Of a stretch of DNA of 64,000 nucleotides, positions 7,158-16,488 are shown one piece after another (position 1 is the stretch's first letter; each line of letters opens with the position of its first letter). The DNA comes from Planctomycetaceae bacterium (GTDB lineage: Bacteria > Planctomycetota > Planctomycetia > Planctomycetales > Planctomycetaceae): the NCBI GenBank assembly GCA_021732415.1, contig JAKFVC010000047.1:1-64000 (forward strand). Direction: 5' to 3'. Under the pieces are notes generated by a model. It worked only from the letters and a program-made list of their open reading frames with translations, did not search any database and was not told where the DNA came from. Both the position numbers and the translations under genes were made by a program.

Positions 7158-9593
7158 CTACGCGTGCGACTTGTCACCCTCGACCTGAATCCGCATGCAA
7201 TAGAACGAGCGGTAGACGAAGATCATCGAGATCAACAGGAACGTCACCGCGAGTCCATGCGTCACGAAGGCACCTTGCTTCTCTCGCAGGGAAACCGCCA
7301 GTGGGACTGCCAGCAAACCGAACAACGTGGTGAATTTGATGATGGGATTCAAGGCCACCGAAGAGGTGTCTTTGAACGGATCACCGACGGTGTCACCGAC
7401 CACGCAGGCGTCGTGCAACGGGGTTCCCTTGGCCTTCAATTCAGTCTCCACGATCTTCTTGGCGTTGTCCCAGGCACCACCCGCATTCGCCATGAAAATG
7501 GCCTGATACAGGCCGAACAGGGCGATCGAGACCAGGTAGCCGATGAAGAAGTACGGCTCGAGAAACGCGAAACCCAAAGTCGAAAAGAAGACCGTCACGA
7601 AGATGTTGAAGGTCCCCGTTTGAGCATACTGGGTGCAGATCGCGACGACCTTCTTGCTGTCCTCGGTCGAAGCCTTCGTCACCGAATCGTCGAGCTTGAT
7701 GTGTTCCTTGATGAACTCCACGGCGCGATAGGCTCCAGTGGTCACCGCTTGAATCGACGCACCGGTGAACCAATAGATGACCGCGCCACCGGCAATCAGG
7801 CCGAGCAGGAATGGCGGGTAGAGAATCGACAGGTTCGCGAGCAGTTCGGGCTTCAAACGGTCCGTGAGTTCCAGCACGATCGAGAAAATCATCGTCGTCG
7901 CACCGACGACCGCGGTGCCAATGAGCACCGGTTTCGCCGTGGCTTTGAACGTGTTCCCCGCTCCATCGTTCTTCTCGAGGTTCTCCTTCGCAATTTCGAA
8001 GTCGGCAACGAAGCCGAATTTCGATTGCAACTCTTCCCGAATGTTGGGTTGAGATTCGATCATCGACAACTCGTAGACCGATTGAGCATTGTCGGTCACA
8101 GGACCATAACTATCGACGGCAATCGTCACCGGGCCCATCCCCAGGAATCCGAAGGCCACGAGCCCGAACGCGAACACCGCGGGAGCCAGCATCATCTCTG
8201 GAGCGATCAACTCACTCATGCGATAGGCAATCCCCATCAGTCCGAGGATGACCATTCCCAACCAGTAGGCGCTGAAGTTACCCGCGACCAGGCCGGACAA
8301 AATATTGAGCGATGCTCCACCTTGTTTGGATGAGGTCACGACTTCTTGCACATGTGCTGATTCGGTCGACGTGAACAGTTTCACGAGTTCGGGAATGATG
8401 GCTCCGGCCAGAGTTCCACACGAGATGATAATCGACAGCTTCCACCACAGCGTGGCGTCTCCCCCCAAAGTGGGGATCAGCGCTGCCGAGACAATGAACG
8501 TCAGCACGACCGACACGATCGAGGTCAGCCACACCAGAACGGTCAGCGGCGCTTCGAAGTTGAAGTGCTGCGAATTGAGATATTTCCCACGCGCCAGGTA
8601 CTGGTTCAGGAAATAGGAACCAGCCGAGGCGACGACCATCATCACACGCATCATGAAGATCCAGACCAGCAACTGAATCTGGACTTTCGGATCATTGACT
8701 GCGAGCAGAATAAACGTAATCAGGGCCACGCCGGTCACGCCGTACGTTTCGAAACCGTCGGCTGAAGGACCGACGGAGTCACCAGCGTTATCACCAGTGC
8801 AGTCGGCGATCACACCCGGGTTACGAGCATCGTCTTCCTTGATCTTGAACACGATCTTCATCAAGTCCGCACCGATGTCGGCAATCTTCGTAAAGATACC
8901 GCCCGCGACACGCAATGCCGCGGCCCCCAGCGACTCACCAATGGCAAAGCCGATGAAACAGGGGCCGGCGTAGTCGCCGGGGATAAACATCAGAATGATC
9001 AACATCAGCAGCAATTCCACGCTGATCAACAGCATGCCGATGCTGATACCCGCTTTGAGCGGAATGTCGTAGCAAGGATATGCCTTACCGGCCAGGCTGC
9101 CGAACGCCGTCCGCGAATTGGCATAGGTATTGACGCGGATCCCGAACCAGGCGACGCCAAAACTCCCCAGAATTCCGATGACGCTGAACAGCAGAATGAT
9201 GCTGACCTTCAGCCAGTCAAAGTTCTCCAGGAACTTGAAGTAGAAGACGATAATCGCCCCGATGAACAACCACAGCAGAAACAGGAACTTCGCCTGCGTG
9301 ATCAGGTATGTCTTACAGGTCTCGTAGATCAGTTCCGAAACTTCGAGCATGCATTGATGCACGGGCAGATTCTTCAGTTGCGAAGACGCCATCAGACCGA
9401 AGACCAAACCCAGGACCGAGACCACCAGTCCGGTAAATAGCAAGTCGCGGCCACCGACCATGCCACCCAAAAATGACACGTCATTCAGATTGGGAAGCTT
9501 TAAATTGGCTTCACCGCCGTGATGATGCGGCAGGACATCGGCCGCGGAGACAGTACCAGTGAGCAGGCTCAACACAACAAGGGTTAGCAACAT
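7158..9593 (-). CDS. hppA: Membrane-bound proton/sodium-pumping pyrophosphatase
   Basis: An 811-residue M-PPase, an integral membrane enzyme that couples hydrolysis of pyrophosphate to H+ or Na+ export. About 16 hydrophobic helices are visible. The substrate loop is present (DIGADLMK near residue 238, EDDARNPG, then GDNAGDSVGPSADGFETYG), as is the C-terminal GGAWDNAKK ... GDTVGDPFKDTS block. GNTFKA near residue 550 has lysine at the position that marks potassium-independent enzymes. The first loop lacks the usual KVE and is one residue shorter, so this is a divergent subtype. Start: ATG 9593 begins a signal-like MLLTLVVLSLLTGTVSA and has GGAGG about ten bases upstream; ATG 9692 with AGGA upstream is a credible alternative adding 33 residues. 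Confidence 0.93.
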   Translation of the reverse strand: MLLTLVVLSLLTGTVSAADVLPHHHGGEANLKLPNLNDVSFLGGMVGGRDLLFTGLVVSVLGLVFGLMASSQLKNLPVHQCMLEVSELIYETCKTYLITQAKFLFLLWLFIGAIIVFYFKFLENFDWLKVSIILLFSVIGILGSFGVAWFGIRVNTYANSRTAFGSLAGKAYPCYDIPLKAGISIGMLLISVELLLMLIILMFIPGDYAGPCFIGFAIGESLGAAALRVAGGIFTKIADIGADLMKIVFKIKEDDARNPGVIADCTGDNAGDSVGPSADGFETYGVTGVALITFILLAVNDPKVQIQLLVWIFMMRVMMVVASAGSYFLNQYLARGKYLNSQHFNFEAPLTVLVWLTSIVSVVLTFIVSAALIPTLGGDATLWWKLSIIISCGTLAGAIIPELVKLFTSTESAHVQEVVTSSKQGGASLNILSGLVAGNFSAYWLGMVILGLMGIAYRMSELIAPEMMLAPAVFAFGLVAFGFLGMGPVTIAVDSYGPVTDNAQSVYELSMIESQPNIREELQSKFGFVADFEIAKENLEKNDGAGNTFKATAKPVLIGTAVVGATTMIFSIVLELTDRLKPELLANLSILYPPFLLGLIAGGAVIYWFTGASIQAVTTGAYRAVEFIKEHIKLDDSVTKASTEDSKKVVAICTQYAQTGTFNIFVTVFFSTLGFAFLEPYFFIGYLVSIALFGLYQAIFMANAGGAWDNAKKIVETELKAKGTPLHDACVVGDTVGDPFKDTSSVALNPIIKFTTLFGLLAVPLAVSLREKQGAFVTHGLAVTFLLISMIFVYRSFYCMRIQVEGDKSHA

Positions 9594-9774
9594 CCTTGAG
9601 AAGCCTCCCCGCAATACTTGCGGAAGTCCTGTCCAAATCGTTTGATCCTCCGGAAGAGCGAATTCCGGGGAGAACGGGAAGATCATCCGCATACGGCTTT
9701 CATCCTGCTTTAAAAGGCGTGGGTCTTGTAAAGGGTACGTTAAAATAATGGAGACGCGCACTCGACGCAACGTA

Positions 9775-9838
9775 CCGCGGAAATCAATCTTCCGCGGCGG
9801 AAGGAACTTCGCATTGTCAACAATTGGCGTGCCAATTG
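9775..9838. promoter_or_regulatory. Two short perfect inverted repeats in the hppA/hydrolase divergent region
   Basis: CCGCGGAA, seven bases, TTCCGCGG at 9775-9797, and CAATTGGC, two bases, GCCAATTG at 9821-9838. Both are perfect 8-base arms; the second has the size of a dimeric regulator site. The interval 9594-9918 holds no gene and must contain the promoters of both flanking genes. Confidence 0.4.
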
Positions 9839-9872
9839 AAAATCGATCTATGCTGGCCTCTCTGGGATGGAT

Positions 9873-9881
9873 TGTTAGAAT
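9873..9881 (+). promoter_or_regulatory. Candidate extended -10 element of the hydrolase gene
   Basis: TGTTAGAAT matches an extended -10 hexamer (TG, one base, TAGAAT). A transcript starting near 9888 would exclude the ATG at 9850 and favour the TTG start at 9919. No convincing -35 box is visible. Confidence 0.3.
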
Positions 9882-9906
9882 TGTAAGCCCACTCGTTGGC
9901 CCCCTT

Positions 9907-9910
9907 GGAG
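9907..9910 (+). promoter_or_regulatory. Ribosome binding site that decides a TTG start
   Basis: GGAG lies eight bases before TTG 9919. No comparable site precedes the in-frame ATG at 9850. Confidence 0.5.
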
Positions 9911-9918
9911 ACTGTTTC

Positions 9919-10800
9919 TTGCGCTCAATTTGCGAATATGTACGTACCATTCGATTTGTCTCATGGCCGGTCGCATCGACTCTGATCCTGTTATGCCTGT
10001 TGTCTGTTGAGGGAGTGGCCGCCGAACCGGGAGCAGCGGCGTTTTCCGGGAAGCCAAGTGAATGGAACGGCTTTCAACGCTTCGACTTCGAGATTGATGG
10101 CCGGCCAGTTCTGGTTGTCACCCCGAAGACTGCCGCTGAGGGACGTCCGTGGGTTTGGCATGGCGAGTTCTTCGGACATAAACCGGCGCCCGATATCGCG
10201 TTGCTGCAGCGCGGTTTCCATATCGTCTACATGAGCGTACCCAATATGCTCGGCAGTCCCGGTGCGGTTGCGCATTGGAATGCTTGCTATGCCGAGCTGA
10301 CTGGAAAATACGGTCTCGCGAAAAAAGTGGCTTTGGTCGGCCTGAGTCGCGGTGGTCTGTACTGCTACAACTGGGCGGAGGCGAACCCCGACAAGGTCGC
10401 CTGTATTTATGGCGACGCCCCCGTGTGCGATTTCAAGAGTTGGCCAGGTGGCAAAGGCAAGGGGAAAGGGAGTCCGGGCGATTGGAAGCTGGTCCTCGAA
10501 CGCTATGGCTTCAAGAACGATGCCGAGGCTCTCGCCTACACCAGGAACCCTGTCGATAATCTGGAACCGCTGGCCAAAGCCAAGGTCCCGCTCCTGCATG
10601 TTTACGGTGACGCTGACGATGTCGTCCCCTGGGAGGAAAACACCGGACTCATCGCCGAACGCTATCGCAAGCTGGGGGGCGAGATCGTCCTGATTCCCAA
10701 GAAGGGGGTCGGACATCATCCGCACGGATTGGAAGATTCGACTCCGATTGTGGACTTCATCGTGAAGCACTCCTTGCCGGCTGAGAAAAAGAAGGACTAA
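9919..10800 (+). CDS. Secreted alpha/beta hydrolase
   Basis: A 293-residue serine hydrolase of the alpha/beta fold. From the TTG start the protein has a basic N-terminus and hydrophobic core (WPVASTLILLCLLSVEGVAA), a standard signal peptide. The nucleophile elbow is GLSRGG; HVYGDADDVVPW carries the likely acid, and GVGHHPHGLED the catalytic histidine. WVWHGEFFGHKP resembles oxyanion-loop sequences of planctomycete secreted esterases or acyl hydrolases. The substrate is unknown; a carbohydrate ester is plausible from the saprophytic gene content but unproven. It is divergent from hppA and is followed by an inverted repeat at 10803-10943 directly after its stop. Start alternative: ATG 9850. Confidence 0.8.
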   Translation: MRSICEYVRTIRFVSWPVASTLILLCLLSVEGVAAEPGAAAFSGKPSEWNGFQRFDFEIDGRPVLVVTPKTAAEGRPWVWHGEFFGHKPAPDIALLQRGFHIVYMSVPNMLGSPGAVAHWNACYAELTGKYGLAKKVALVGLSRGGLYCYNWAEANPDKVACIYGDAPVCDFKSWPGGKGKGKGSPGDWKLVLERYGFKNDAEALAYTRNPVDNLEPLAKAKVPLLHVYGDADDVVPWEENTGLIAERYRKLGGEIVLIPKKGVGHHPHGLEDSTPIVDFIVKHSLPAEKKKD

Positions 10801-10802
10801 AT

Positions 10803-10943
10803 TTGGACTGCGGTGATTCATCACCGCTTTCCAATTCACGTTCAAGAGCCGACTGATTTGCGAGTTTCCAGAGCGACTACACTCGCCAGGGATTTTAACG
10901 TTTCTCCGAAATGAGAAAGCGGTGATGAATCACCGCTGTCCAA
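10803..10943. repeat. Inverted repeat with hairpin arms
   Basis: Arms TTGGACTGCGGTGATTCATC... and the complement at 10915-10943 match over about 28 bases. Each arm itself contains the hairpin GCGGTGATTCATCACCGC. It fills the interval between two genes. Confidence 0.8.
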
Positions 10944-10953
10944 AGGACGCAGC

Positions 10954-11634
10954 ATGCCCACTGAGACAAGGATTGTCGCCCCAGGTCCGAATGAGCGGAC
11001 CGTTCGTACGGTTGAGGGAGTCGTGCTGGCAGTTCCCACAGGATGGCAAATCTTGGCTCCCGGAGATGCCGGCCTGACGCGACGCGTGAAGGCGGCGGGG
11101 CCGACTTGGACCGTCCAGCAGAAGAAGGGCCGCAAGCTGTTCTCACTGGGAGTCTGGGCTCCGGCCGACCGCATCGCCGCCATCACCGCAGAATTGGAAA
11201 CGGAACGAGCGACCGAGTCCTACGCGAAGCGTCGCGCCTCCGACGTCGTGCGTCGCGAACGCAAGCAGACGGTCTACGTCGAGGATTTTCGAGGTGCCGT
11301 GCTGAACTTCCTGGCGTTTGCCCCCGGACATGCCGACTTAGCCCAGCGGCTGGCAGATGCCGTCACGGTGCATGCCACGCCGGTCGGCAGTGGCACGGTG
11401 GCTCGGACGCAACGCATTCCAATTGAGAGACGCGCCGAGGCAGCGGTTATCGCCTGGCTGCGGCACCAGACTACCACTTACGACGACATGCAGATCCCGC
11501 GGATCAAAGGCAAGCGCCGGGAAGTCCGCGGCCAACTCGCAGAACAGTCGCGGAAACTCTTGAAAAAGTACCGCGAGGGATTTGTGATTGATCCCGCGAC
11601 GTGCCCTCTGCATCAGGCCTGCAGCCAGAGTTGA
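10954..11634 (+). CDS. DUF2293 domain protein
   Basis: A 226-residue cytoplasmic protein. The C-terminal part (AVIAWLRHQTTTYDDMQIPR, then KGKRREVRGQLAEQSRKLLK) matches the DUF2293 pattern, a short basic helical domain of unknown function. The N-terminal 90 residues (EGVVLAVPTGWQILAPGDAGLTRRVKAAG...) are a compact region that relatives in planctomycetes share; the many basic residues and WTVQQKKGRKLFSLG suggest nucleic-acid contact, but this is inference. A single gene between two repeat-filled gaps; no strong ribosome binding site (weak GGACGCAGC before ATG). Confidence 0.75.
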   Translation: MPTETRIVAPGPNERTVRTVEGVVLAVPTGWQILAPGDAGLTRRVKAAGPTWTVQQKKGRKLFSLGVWAPADRIAAITAELETERATESYAKRRASDVVRRERKQTVYVEDFRGAVLNFLAFAPGHADLAQRLADAVTVHATPVGSGTVARTQRIPIERRAEAAVIAWLRHQTTTYDDMQIPRIKGKRREVRGQLAEQSRKLLKKYREGFVIDPATCPLHQACSQS

Positions 11635-11639
11635 TCGCC

Positions 11640-11963
11640 GTAGCCCGACTCTCCAGAGTCGGGAAAGGCCGGACAAGCCTGTCCGGCCATGCCGTGAACA
11701 ATTCTTGTCTCGTAACATTCGTGATTCGAGTCGATGGGAGGGTGAGGGACCCAGAGGGTACCCCGCCGAACCGAAAAGTCTGGCGAGGGCCGATGAACGC
11801 TTGCAGTTCGGCAGGGTACCCTCTGGGTCCCTCACCCTCCCATGACGTCGATAAATTTTCGACGGGTTTGCCGGCCTGGCAATTTAAACCTGATAGATGT
11901 CACTCGTGGGAGCACCGACGTTGGCAGCGTCGGCCACGCACCCGACTCAGAGAGTCGGGCTAC
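11640..11963. repeat. Nested repeat: GTAGCCCGACTC arms enclosing a large palindrome
   Basis: The outer arms are the short repeat GTAGCCCGACTC at 11640-11663 and its complement GAGTCGGGCTAC at 11952-11963; each is itself a hairpin. Between them lie GGCCGGACAAGCCTGTCCGGCC (a separate hairpin near 11667-11688), the palindrome 11735-11842, and a GACGTTGGCAGCGTC hairpin near 11918. The whole gap 11635-11978 is made of such elements. Confidence 0.7.
11735..11842. repeat. Large palindromic element, GGTACC variant of family 1
   Basis: Arms TGGGAGGGTGAGGGACCCAG and its complement continue through GGGTACC to GTTCGGC. The outermost bases match family 1, but the rest of the arms differ; the copy at 46638-46790 combines both types. 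Confidence 0.85.
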
Positions 11964-11978
11964 GGCAAGCTTCGCTTG

Positions 11979-13325
11979 CTACTTCTTCACCGGCCCGGGC
12001 TTTGCGGCCGATTCGACTTCGGCTGCTCCCGACGGCAGTTGCTTGGCGAGATACATCTTCAATCGCTTTTGCTGCTCGGGTTGATCATCCTCGGCGGCGA
12101 TGGCCAGGACTTTTTTCTGCGTGGCCACGGCAGCTGTCCAGTCACCCTTGGTCGCATATGCCAGGGCCAGATCCACGGCGTAGTCCGGGAACGTCGAGTC
12201 AATCTGATAAGCCTTGGAGAGATCGTCGATGGCCTTCAGCGGCTTTTGGACCGACATCCAATAGAGACCACGTCCGTAGTAGGCATGCTCGAAACTGGGA
12301 TCAATCTTCAGAGCGGCATCGAACTCCACCAACGAGTTTTCGAACATCTTCAATTCGAAATAGGTCCACCCCAGACGCTCATGATTGGCGGCATCGGCGG
12401 GTTCGAGTTCTGCAGCTCGTTCAAAATCGGGCAGGGCATCCTCAAAATTCTCCGAGTCATATTTGACCATGCCGCGCACATACAAGGCGTCGGCACAGTC
12501 CTTGTCGAGCTTCAACGCTTTCTCTGCGGTGATCGTGGCCTTGTCGAGTTCGCCGACCAGATATTGAGACAGCGCCAGGCCGCCCAATCCCATCGCACTT
12601 TGAGGTTGCAGTTTGACAAAATTCTCGAAATCGGCCTTGGCCAACGCGTGTTCGTCTTCCTTCAACAATGTCCAGCCACGCGACAGATAAACTGCCGACA
12701 TCTTGGGATCAAGCTGCATGGCTGCGGTGTAGGCCCGGATGGCTTGGACCCGTTCTCCCTTGAGGACCAGATCTTCACCCAGTTTGAAGTAAGCGGCCGC
12801 GGTCTTCAGCTTGGGCAACGGGGCCAGCCAGTAGATTTGAGTCTCTGGCATTTGCTTGCGGAGAGCGATGACGGCCGCTTCCGTGACGGCGCTGCCGGTC
12901 AGATAGACTTCCTTGATCTTGGGAATTTTCCTCAGTGAGGCCAATCCCGCATCGCTCACCAGAGTGTTTTCCAGGTCGAGGGCCTGGAGATTGCCAAGTG
13001 TTGACAGTTGGGCCAACCCGGCATTGTCAAACGGGCCGTCACGCAGAATGAGCGTGTGGAGTTCCGGAAATTCATTGAGCAATTTCAACTGTGCCGGCGC
13101 CAGTTTGACAGCCGACAGAATCACCGCCACGACCGGCTGCTCCGCGTCTCCATTCATCCGCTCGACTCGACCACCGAGTTTCTCCACTGTACTGACGGCC
13201 GCTGCGGCACCCGCCTTTTCGCGTTGTTCGGCGCGGGCCGCCTTGCCCTTGGTTTTCGGGGCGGCTTCGGTTGTGCCAATCAGCAGTACGCAGCACAGGC
13301 TCAGGCAGTACAATCCACGTCGCAT
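11979..13325 (-). CDS. Secreted LRR-TPR protein
   Basis: A 448-residue exported protein: signal peptide GLYCLSLCCVLLIGTTEAA, then a leucine-rich-repeat segment (LHTLILRDGPFDNAGLAQLS, LQALDLENTLVSDAGLASLR, IKEVYLTGSAVTEAAVIALR; residues about 90-165), then seven or so TPR units to the C-terminus (for example MSAVYLSRGWTLLKEDEHAL, CADALYVRGMVKYDSENFED, PSFEHAYYGRGLYWMSVQK). Both repeat types are protein-binding scaffolds; no enzyme motif is visible. It ends in a basic tail PGPVKK. Probably periplasmic. Start ATG 13325 gives MRRGLY, correct for a signal peptide. Confidence 0.85.
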   Translation of the reverse strand: MRRGLYCLSLCCVLLIGTTEAAPKTKGKAARAEQREKAGAAAAVSTVEKLGGRVERMNGDAEQPVVAVILSAVKLAPAQLKLLNEFPELHTLILRDGPFDNAGLAQLSTLGNLQALDLENTLVSDAGLASLRKIPKIKEVYLTGSAVTEAAVIALRKQMPETQIYWLAPLPKLKTAAAYFKLGEDLVLKGERVQAIRAYTAAMQLDPKMSAVYLSRGWTLLKEDEHALAKADFENFVKLQPQSAMGLGGLALSQYLVGELDKATITAEKALKLDKDCADALYVRGMVKYDSENFEDALPDFERAAELEPADAANHERLGWTYFELKMFENSLVEFDAALKIDPSFEHAYYGRGLYWMSVQKPLKAIDDLSKAYQIDSTFPDYAVDLALAYATKGDWTAAVATQKKVLAIAAEDDQPEQQKRLKMYLAKQLPSGAAEVESAAKPGPVKK

Positions 13326-13539
13326 AGTTCAGATCTCAAAAGGTATCGAAACTCTCACCGGGAGTTTCCGCGGCAGGTATAATGGCGGGTGCGCCGCGAT
13401 CCGGCAATGTTAACCCACCCGTCAGACACGGTGCAGGGCTCCCAGCTTCGCAGAGCGAGATCCGCGAAAGGGAATCGCAGCGTGACTTTTCTTCGGCGTT
13501 CTGTCTAAGCGACTTGTCTTTCCCAACTCCAGGTAGCGC

Positions 13540-14496
13540 ATGAGCAATTCCCCGGAAACTCCCCCTGACCGGTGGAAACCTTGGCTCCGTTGGTTCCTAA
13601 CGCTGGGGCAGAGGTGCCTCATCTACTATCTGGTACTGGTGTTGTTCATCAGTCTGCAGCAGCGGCAGATGCTCTACGTCCCGTCTCGGGTCCCAAAGCT
13701 ACCGATTCGAGAAGCAGGCTGCCTGCCCGGAGGCGGAGAAGAGATCTCCCTGAAAACGGCCGATGGACTGCAACTGCAGGGTTGGCATCTACTTCCGCCG
13801 CCATTGACGGGGAAGAAAGTCGCCGACTTCGATCGCCTGCTGGCTGAAGGCAGAAAAGTCATTCTGTTTTTTCACGGGAACGGCGGTCACCGTGGGCACC
13901 GTGACATCGACTATCGACTGCTGTTGAAGTTAAACGTGCATGTGATCGCGTTTGATTATCGGGGTTACGGCGAGAACTCCGGCAATCCGAGCGAGGAAAA
14001 TTTTGCCGCCGATGCTCAAGCGATGTGGAAGTACGTGACGCAAACCCGGCACGTTCCCCCTGAGCGAATCATCCTCTACGGCGAATCACTCGGAGGCGGT
14101 GTGGCGACCCGGTTGGCGGAGGAACTGTGTTCCGCAGGGACTCCACCGGGAGGACTCATCCTGCGGAGTACATTCACATCGATGATCGATGCGGCGGGAT
14201 ACCATTATCCATTTCTGCCGGTGAGCTTGATCCTGAAGGATCGTTATCGATCTGACCGACGCATTCCACAAATGACGGCGCCATTGTTGATGCTGCACGG
14301 CACGTTGGATTCGGTCGTTCCAATCAAGCTTGGGGAACAATTATTCGCATTAGCTCCAGCGAAATCCGCCACAGGAATCGCCAAGACATTTGTCGAACTG
14401 AAGCGCGCCGATCACAACGACTTGGTGCTCGCCGAGCCAGCCGGATTTCAGGATGGAGTGGCGAAGTTTTTGTTGAGTCTTCCCGGAAAGCGATAA
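13540..14496 (+). CDS. Membrane-anchored alpha/beta hydrolase (BEM46-like)
   Basis: A 318-residue hydrolase with one N-terminal membrane segment (CLIYYLVLVLFISLQQRQML, residues about 27-46) and the order of the BEM46/ABHD13-type serine hydrolases: FFHGNGG oxyanion loop, VIAFDYRGYGENSG, the nucleophile elbow GESLGGG near residue 185, PLLMLHGTLDSVVP with the acid, and RADHND with the histidine. Relatives are peptidase S9-like or esterases with unknown natural substrates. The catalytic domain would face the periplasm or the cytoplasm depending on topology, which I cannot decide. Single gene, divergent from the LRR-TPR gene across about 215 bases. Confidence 0.85.
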   Translation: MSNSPETPPDRWKPWLRWFLTLGQRCLIYYLVLVLFISLQQRQMLYVPSRVPKLPIREAGCLPGGGEEISLKTADGLQLQGWHLLPPPLTGKKVADFDRLLAEGRKVILFFHGNGGHRGHRDIDYRLLLKLNVHVIAFDYRGYGENSGNPSEENFAADAQAMWKYVTQTRHVPPERIILYGESLGGGVATRLAEELCSAGTPPGGLILRSTFTSMIDAAGYHYPFLPVSLILKDRYRSDRRIPQMTAPLLMLHGTLDSVVPIKLGEQLFALAPAKSATGIAKTFVELKRADHNDLVLAEPAGFQDGVAKFLLSLPGKR

Positions 14497-14532
14497 CCAT
14501 TCGACCCAGTGTCGGGTGTACGAAGAGGTCTT

Positions 14533-14639
14533 GGAACACTAATCTCCGCTAATCATCACTGATCAAGAGGAAGAAATTCGGACAACAGTCTCGACAAAGG
14601 ATGTATTAATTAGTGTTGATTAGCGAAGATTAGTGTTCC
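14533..14639. repeat. AT-rich inverted repeat
   Basis: Arms of about 28 bases, beginning GGAACACTAATCT and ending with its complement, with three mismatches; they enclose about 50 unrelated bases. This composition differs from the GC-rich families around it. Confidence 0.85.
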
Positions 14640-14698
14640 AAATCCGTCTCTTTCCTGTTTTCTTTCGTGTTGGTTGGCCGACCGCTACCGCGTTCGGG

Positions 14699-14791
14699 GG
14701 TCGGGCGTGCGATTTTTCGATATTGGCCGATGGGACATTGGTCAGAACGGGAATCTCGGCCGGCCAAATTCGAAAACTCGCACGCCCGACC
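14699..14791. repeat. Inverted repeat with GGTCGGGCGTGCGA arms
   Basis: Arms GGTCGGGCGTGCGA... and ...TCGCACGCCCGACC are perfect for 14 bases and continue imperfectly to TATTGGCC/GGCCAAAT. With 14533-14639 it fills the gap 14497-14896; apart from the start region of the next gene I see nothing else there. Confidence 0.85.
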
Positions 14792-14896
14792 CTGAACTTT
14801 TCTGGCAACGCTCTCCATAAACGACTAACATCAATATTCGTTGTTGCGTTTTTTGTTTTGCGAAGTGTGCCAAAAACTCCTCAACCGGAGCCCTGA

Positions 14897-16375
14897 ATGT
14901 CGCGTCCAATCTCGCCACTGAGATCCACCTGCGGAAACGTCTCGCGACGGACTTTCCTCTCCGATTGCGGAATGGGATTCACCGGGCTGGCGTTGGGAGC
15001 CATGCTCAATCGCGAAGGCTACGCCGCGGAAGAACCCGGCGAGCAATGGGTCGCTCCCACCGGTCTGCCGCATTTCGCCCCGCGCGCGAAAAGCGTGATC
15101 TGGTACTTCATGCTCGGTGGAACGAGCCACCTCGAGAGCTTCGACCATAAACCGGAAATCAACAAATACGCCGGCAAAACGGTCGAAATGTCGCCGTATA
15201 AGAACGCCGTGCTGGAGTCCCCGTTTTATCGCAAAAATGTGCGAGATTTCGCGGGAACACCACGCTCGTTGATGTCGACTTTGTATCCGCTGCAGACGGG
15301 TTTTCAAAAGCGCGGACAGAGCGGGATTGAAGTCAGCGACTGGTGGCCGCATGTCGGAAGCTGTATCGACGACATCGCCGTTGTCCGTTCGATGTGGACC
15401 ACCGACAACGACCACGCCGCCCAGTTGCAGTTTCATACGGGCCGCCACATCTTCGACGGCTTTTTCCCATCGATCGGATCGTGGATTCATTACGGCCTGG
15501 GATCACTCAACGACAATCTGCCGCAGTTCGTGGTCATGGGGCCGCCGCCGGGAGATTGCTGTGGCGGATTCGGCGCTCACGATGGCAGCTATCTCGGGCC
15601 GGAACATTCGGCTGTGCCGATGGCGTTGGATCCCAGTAATCCACTGCCGTTCGGAACTCCTGGCAACAGCGTGTCGGTGGCCGAACGTCGCAGCCAGTTG
15701 GATTTGCTCAATGAGTTGAACGGATTGGCGGGCGTCGAATACCCGGACGACCAGGCCATGAAGGCTCGGATCAAGTCGTACGAATTGGCGTTCCGGATGC
15801 AGATGTCGGTCCCAGAAGTCGTCAAGCTGAGTGATGAGACGCAAGCCACGCAGGATCTGTACGGCCTCAACAATCCGGCCACACAATCAGTCGGTCGGAT
15901 GAGTTTAGCCGCTCGGAGACTGGTCGAACGCGGCGTGCGGTTCGTGCAGATTTATGATGATGGCTGGGATGCGCATTCCAAATTGAAGGACAACCACACC
16001 ACTCGCAGCAAGGCGGTCGATCAGCCGATCGGTGGGTTGCTCAAGGATCTCAAGCAACGTGGATTGCTGGACGAGACGGTCGTGGTCTTCGCCACGGAAT
16101 TCGGCCGTACGCCAGGTGCTGAACGCTCCGACGGCCGCGATCATCATCCGTATGGATTTTCAGTCTGGATGGCTGGCGGCGGGATCAAGGGAGGGATCGC
16201 TCACGGAGCGACCGACGAAATCGGGTTCCACGCAGTCGACAACCGCCATTATGTGACCGACATTCACGCCACGGTCCTGCATCAATTGGGACTGGATCCG
16301 CACCGATTGGAAGTCCCCGGTCAAAAGCGGCTGGAACTGGATTTCGGCAAGCCGATCAAGGAAATCCTGGCGTAA
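14897..16375 (+). CDS. DUF1501 family protein, Tat-exported
   Basis: A 492-residue DUF1501 protein. Export signal: [20 protein letters not shown], residues about 19-38. Landmarks: [20 protein letters not shown] near residue 73, [12 protein letters not shown] near 398 and [20 protein letters not shown], then [20 protein letters not shown]. It shares the fold and signature of 199-1674 but differs in the long central region ([16 protein letters not shown]), so the two are paralogues rather than recent duplicates. GGAG at 14887-14890 is six bases from the ATG. It stands alone, without the usual DUF1549/DUF1553 partner. Substrate unknown. Confidence 0.9.
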   Translation: MSRPISPLRSTCGNVSRRTFLSDCGMGFTGLALGAMLNREGYAAEEPGEQWVAPTGLPHFAPRAKSVIWYFMLGGTSHLESFDHKPEINKYAGKTVEMSPYKNAVLESPFYRKNVRDFAGTPRSLMSTLYPLQTGFQKRGQSGIEVSDWWPHVGSCIDDIAVVRSMWTTDNDHAAQLQFHTGRHIFDGFFPSIGSWIHYGLGSLNDNLPQFVVMGPPPGDCCGGFGAHDGSYLGPEHSAVPMALDPSNPLPFGTPGNSVSVAERRSQLDLLNELNGLAGVEYPDDQAMKARIKSYELAFRMQMSVPEVVKLSDETQATQDLYGLNNPATQSVGRMSLAARRLVERGVRFVQIYDDGWDAHSKLKDNHTTRSKAVDQPIGGLLKDLKQRGLLDETVVVFATEFGRTPGAERSDGRDHHPYGFSVWMAGGGIKGGIAHGATDEIGFHAVDNRHYVTDIHATVLHQLGLDPHRLEVPGQKRLELDFGKPIKEILA

Positions 16376-16488
16376 TGCTGGGCTTCGTCTATCTTCCATA
16401 AGTCCCATTGGTCCCCATGAATTCTTAGGTTTTTGATGGGACAAATGGGACAGGTGTAGCAGCGAAACCCAGAATTACCGTCTGTTGT

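Noticed and set aside
7065-8333. 422-codon frame on the plus strand
   Set aside because: Antisense to hppA, very rich in Arg/His/Gln, and starting inside a palindrome; a shadow of the codon bias.
11601-12938. 445-codon frame on the plus strand
   Set aside because: Antisense to the LRR-TPR gene and running through several palindromes; no recognisable domain.
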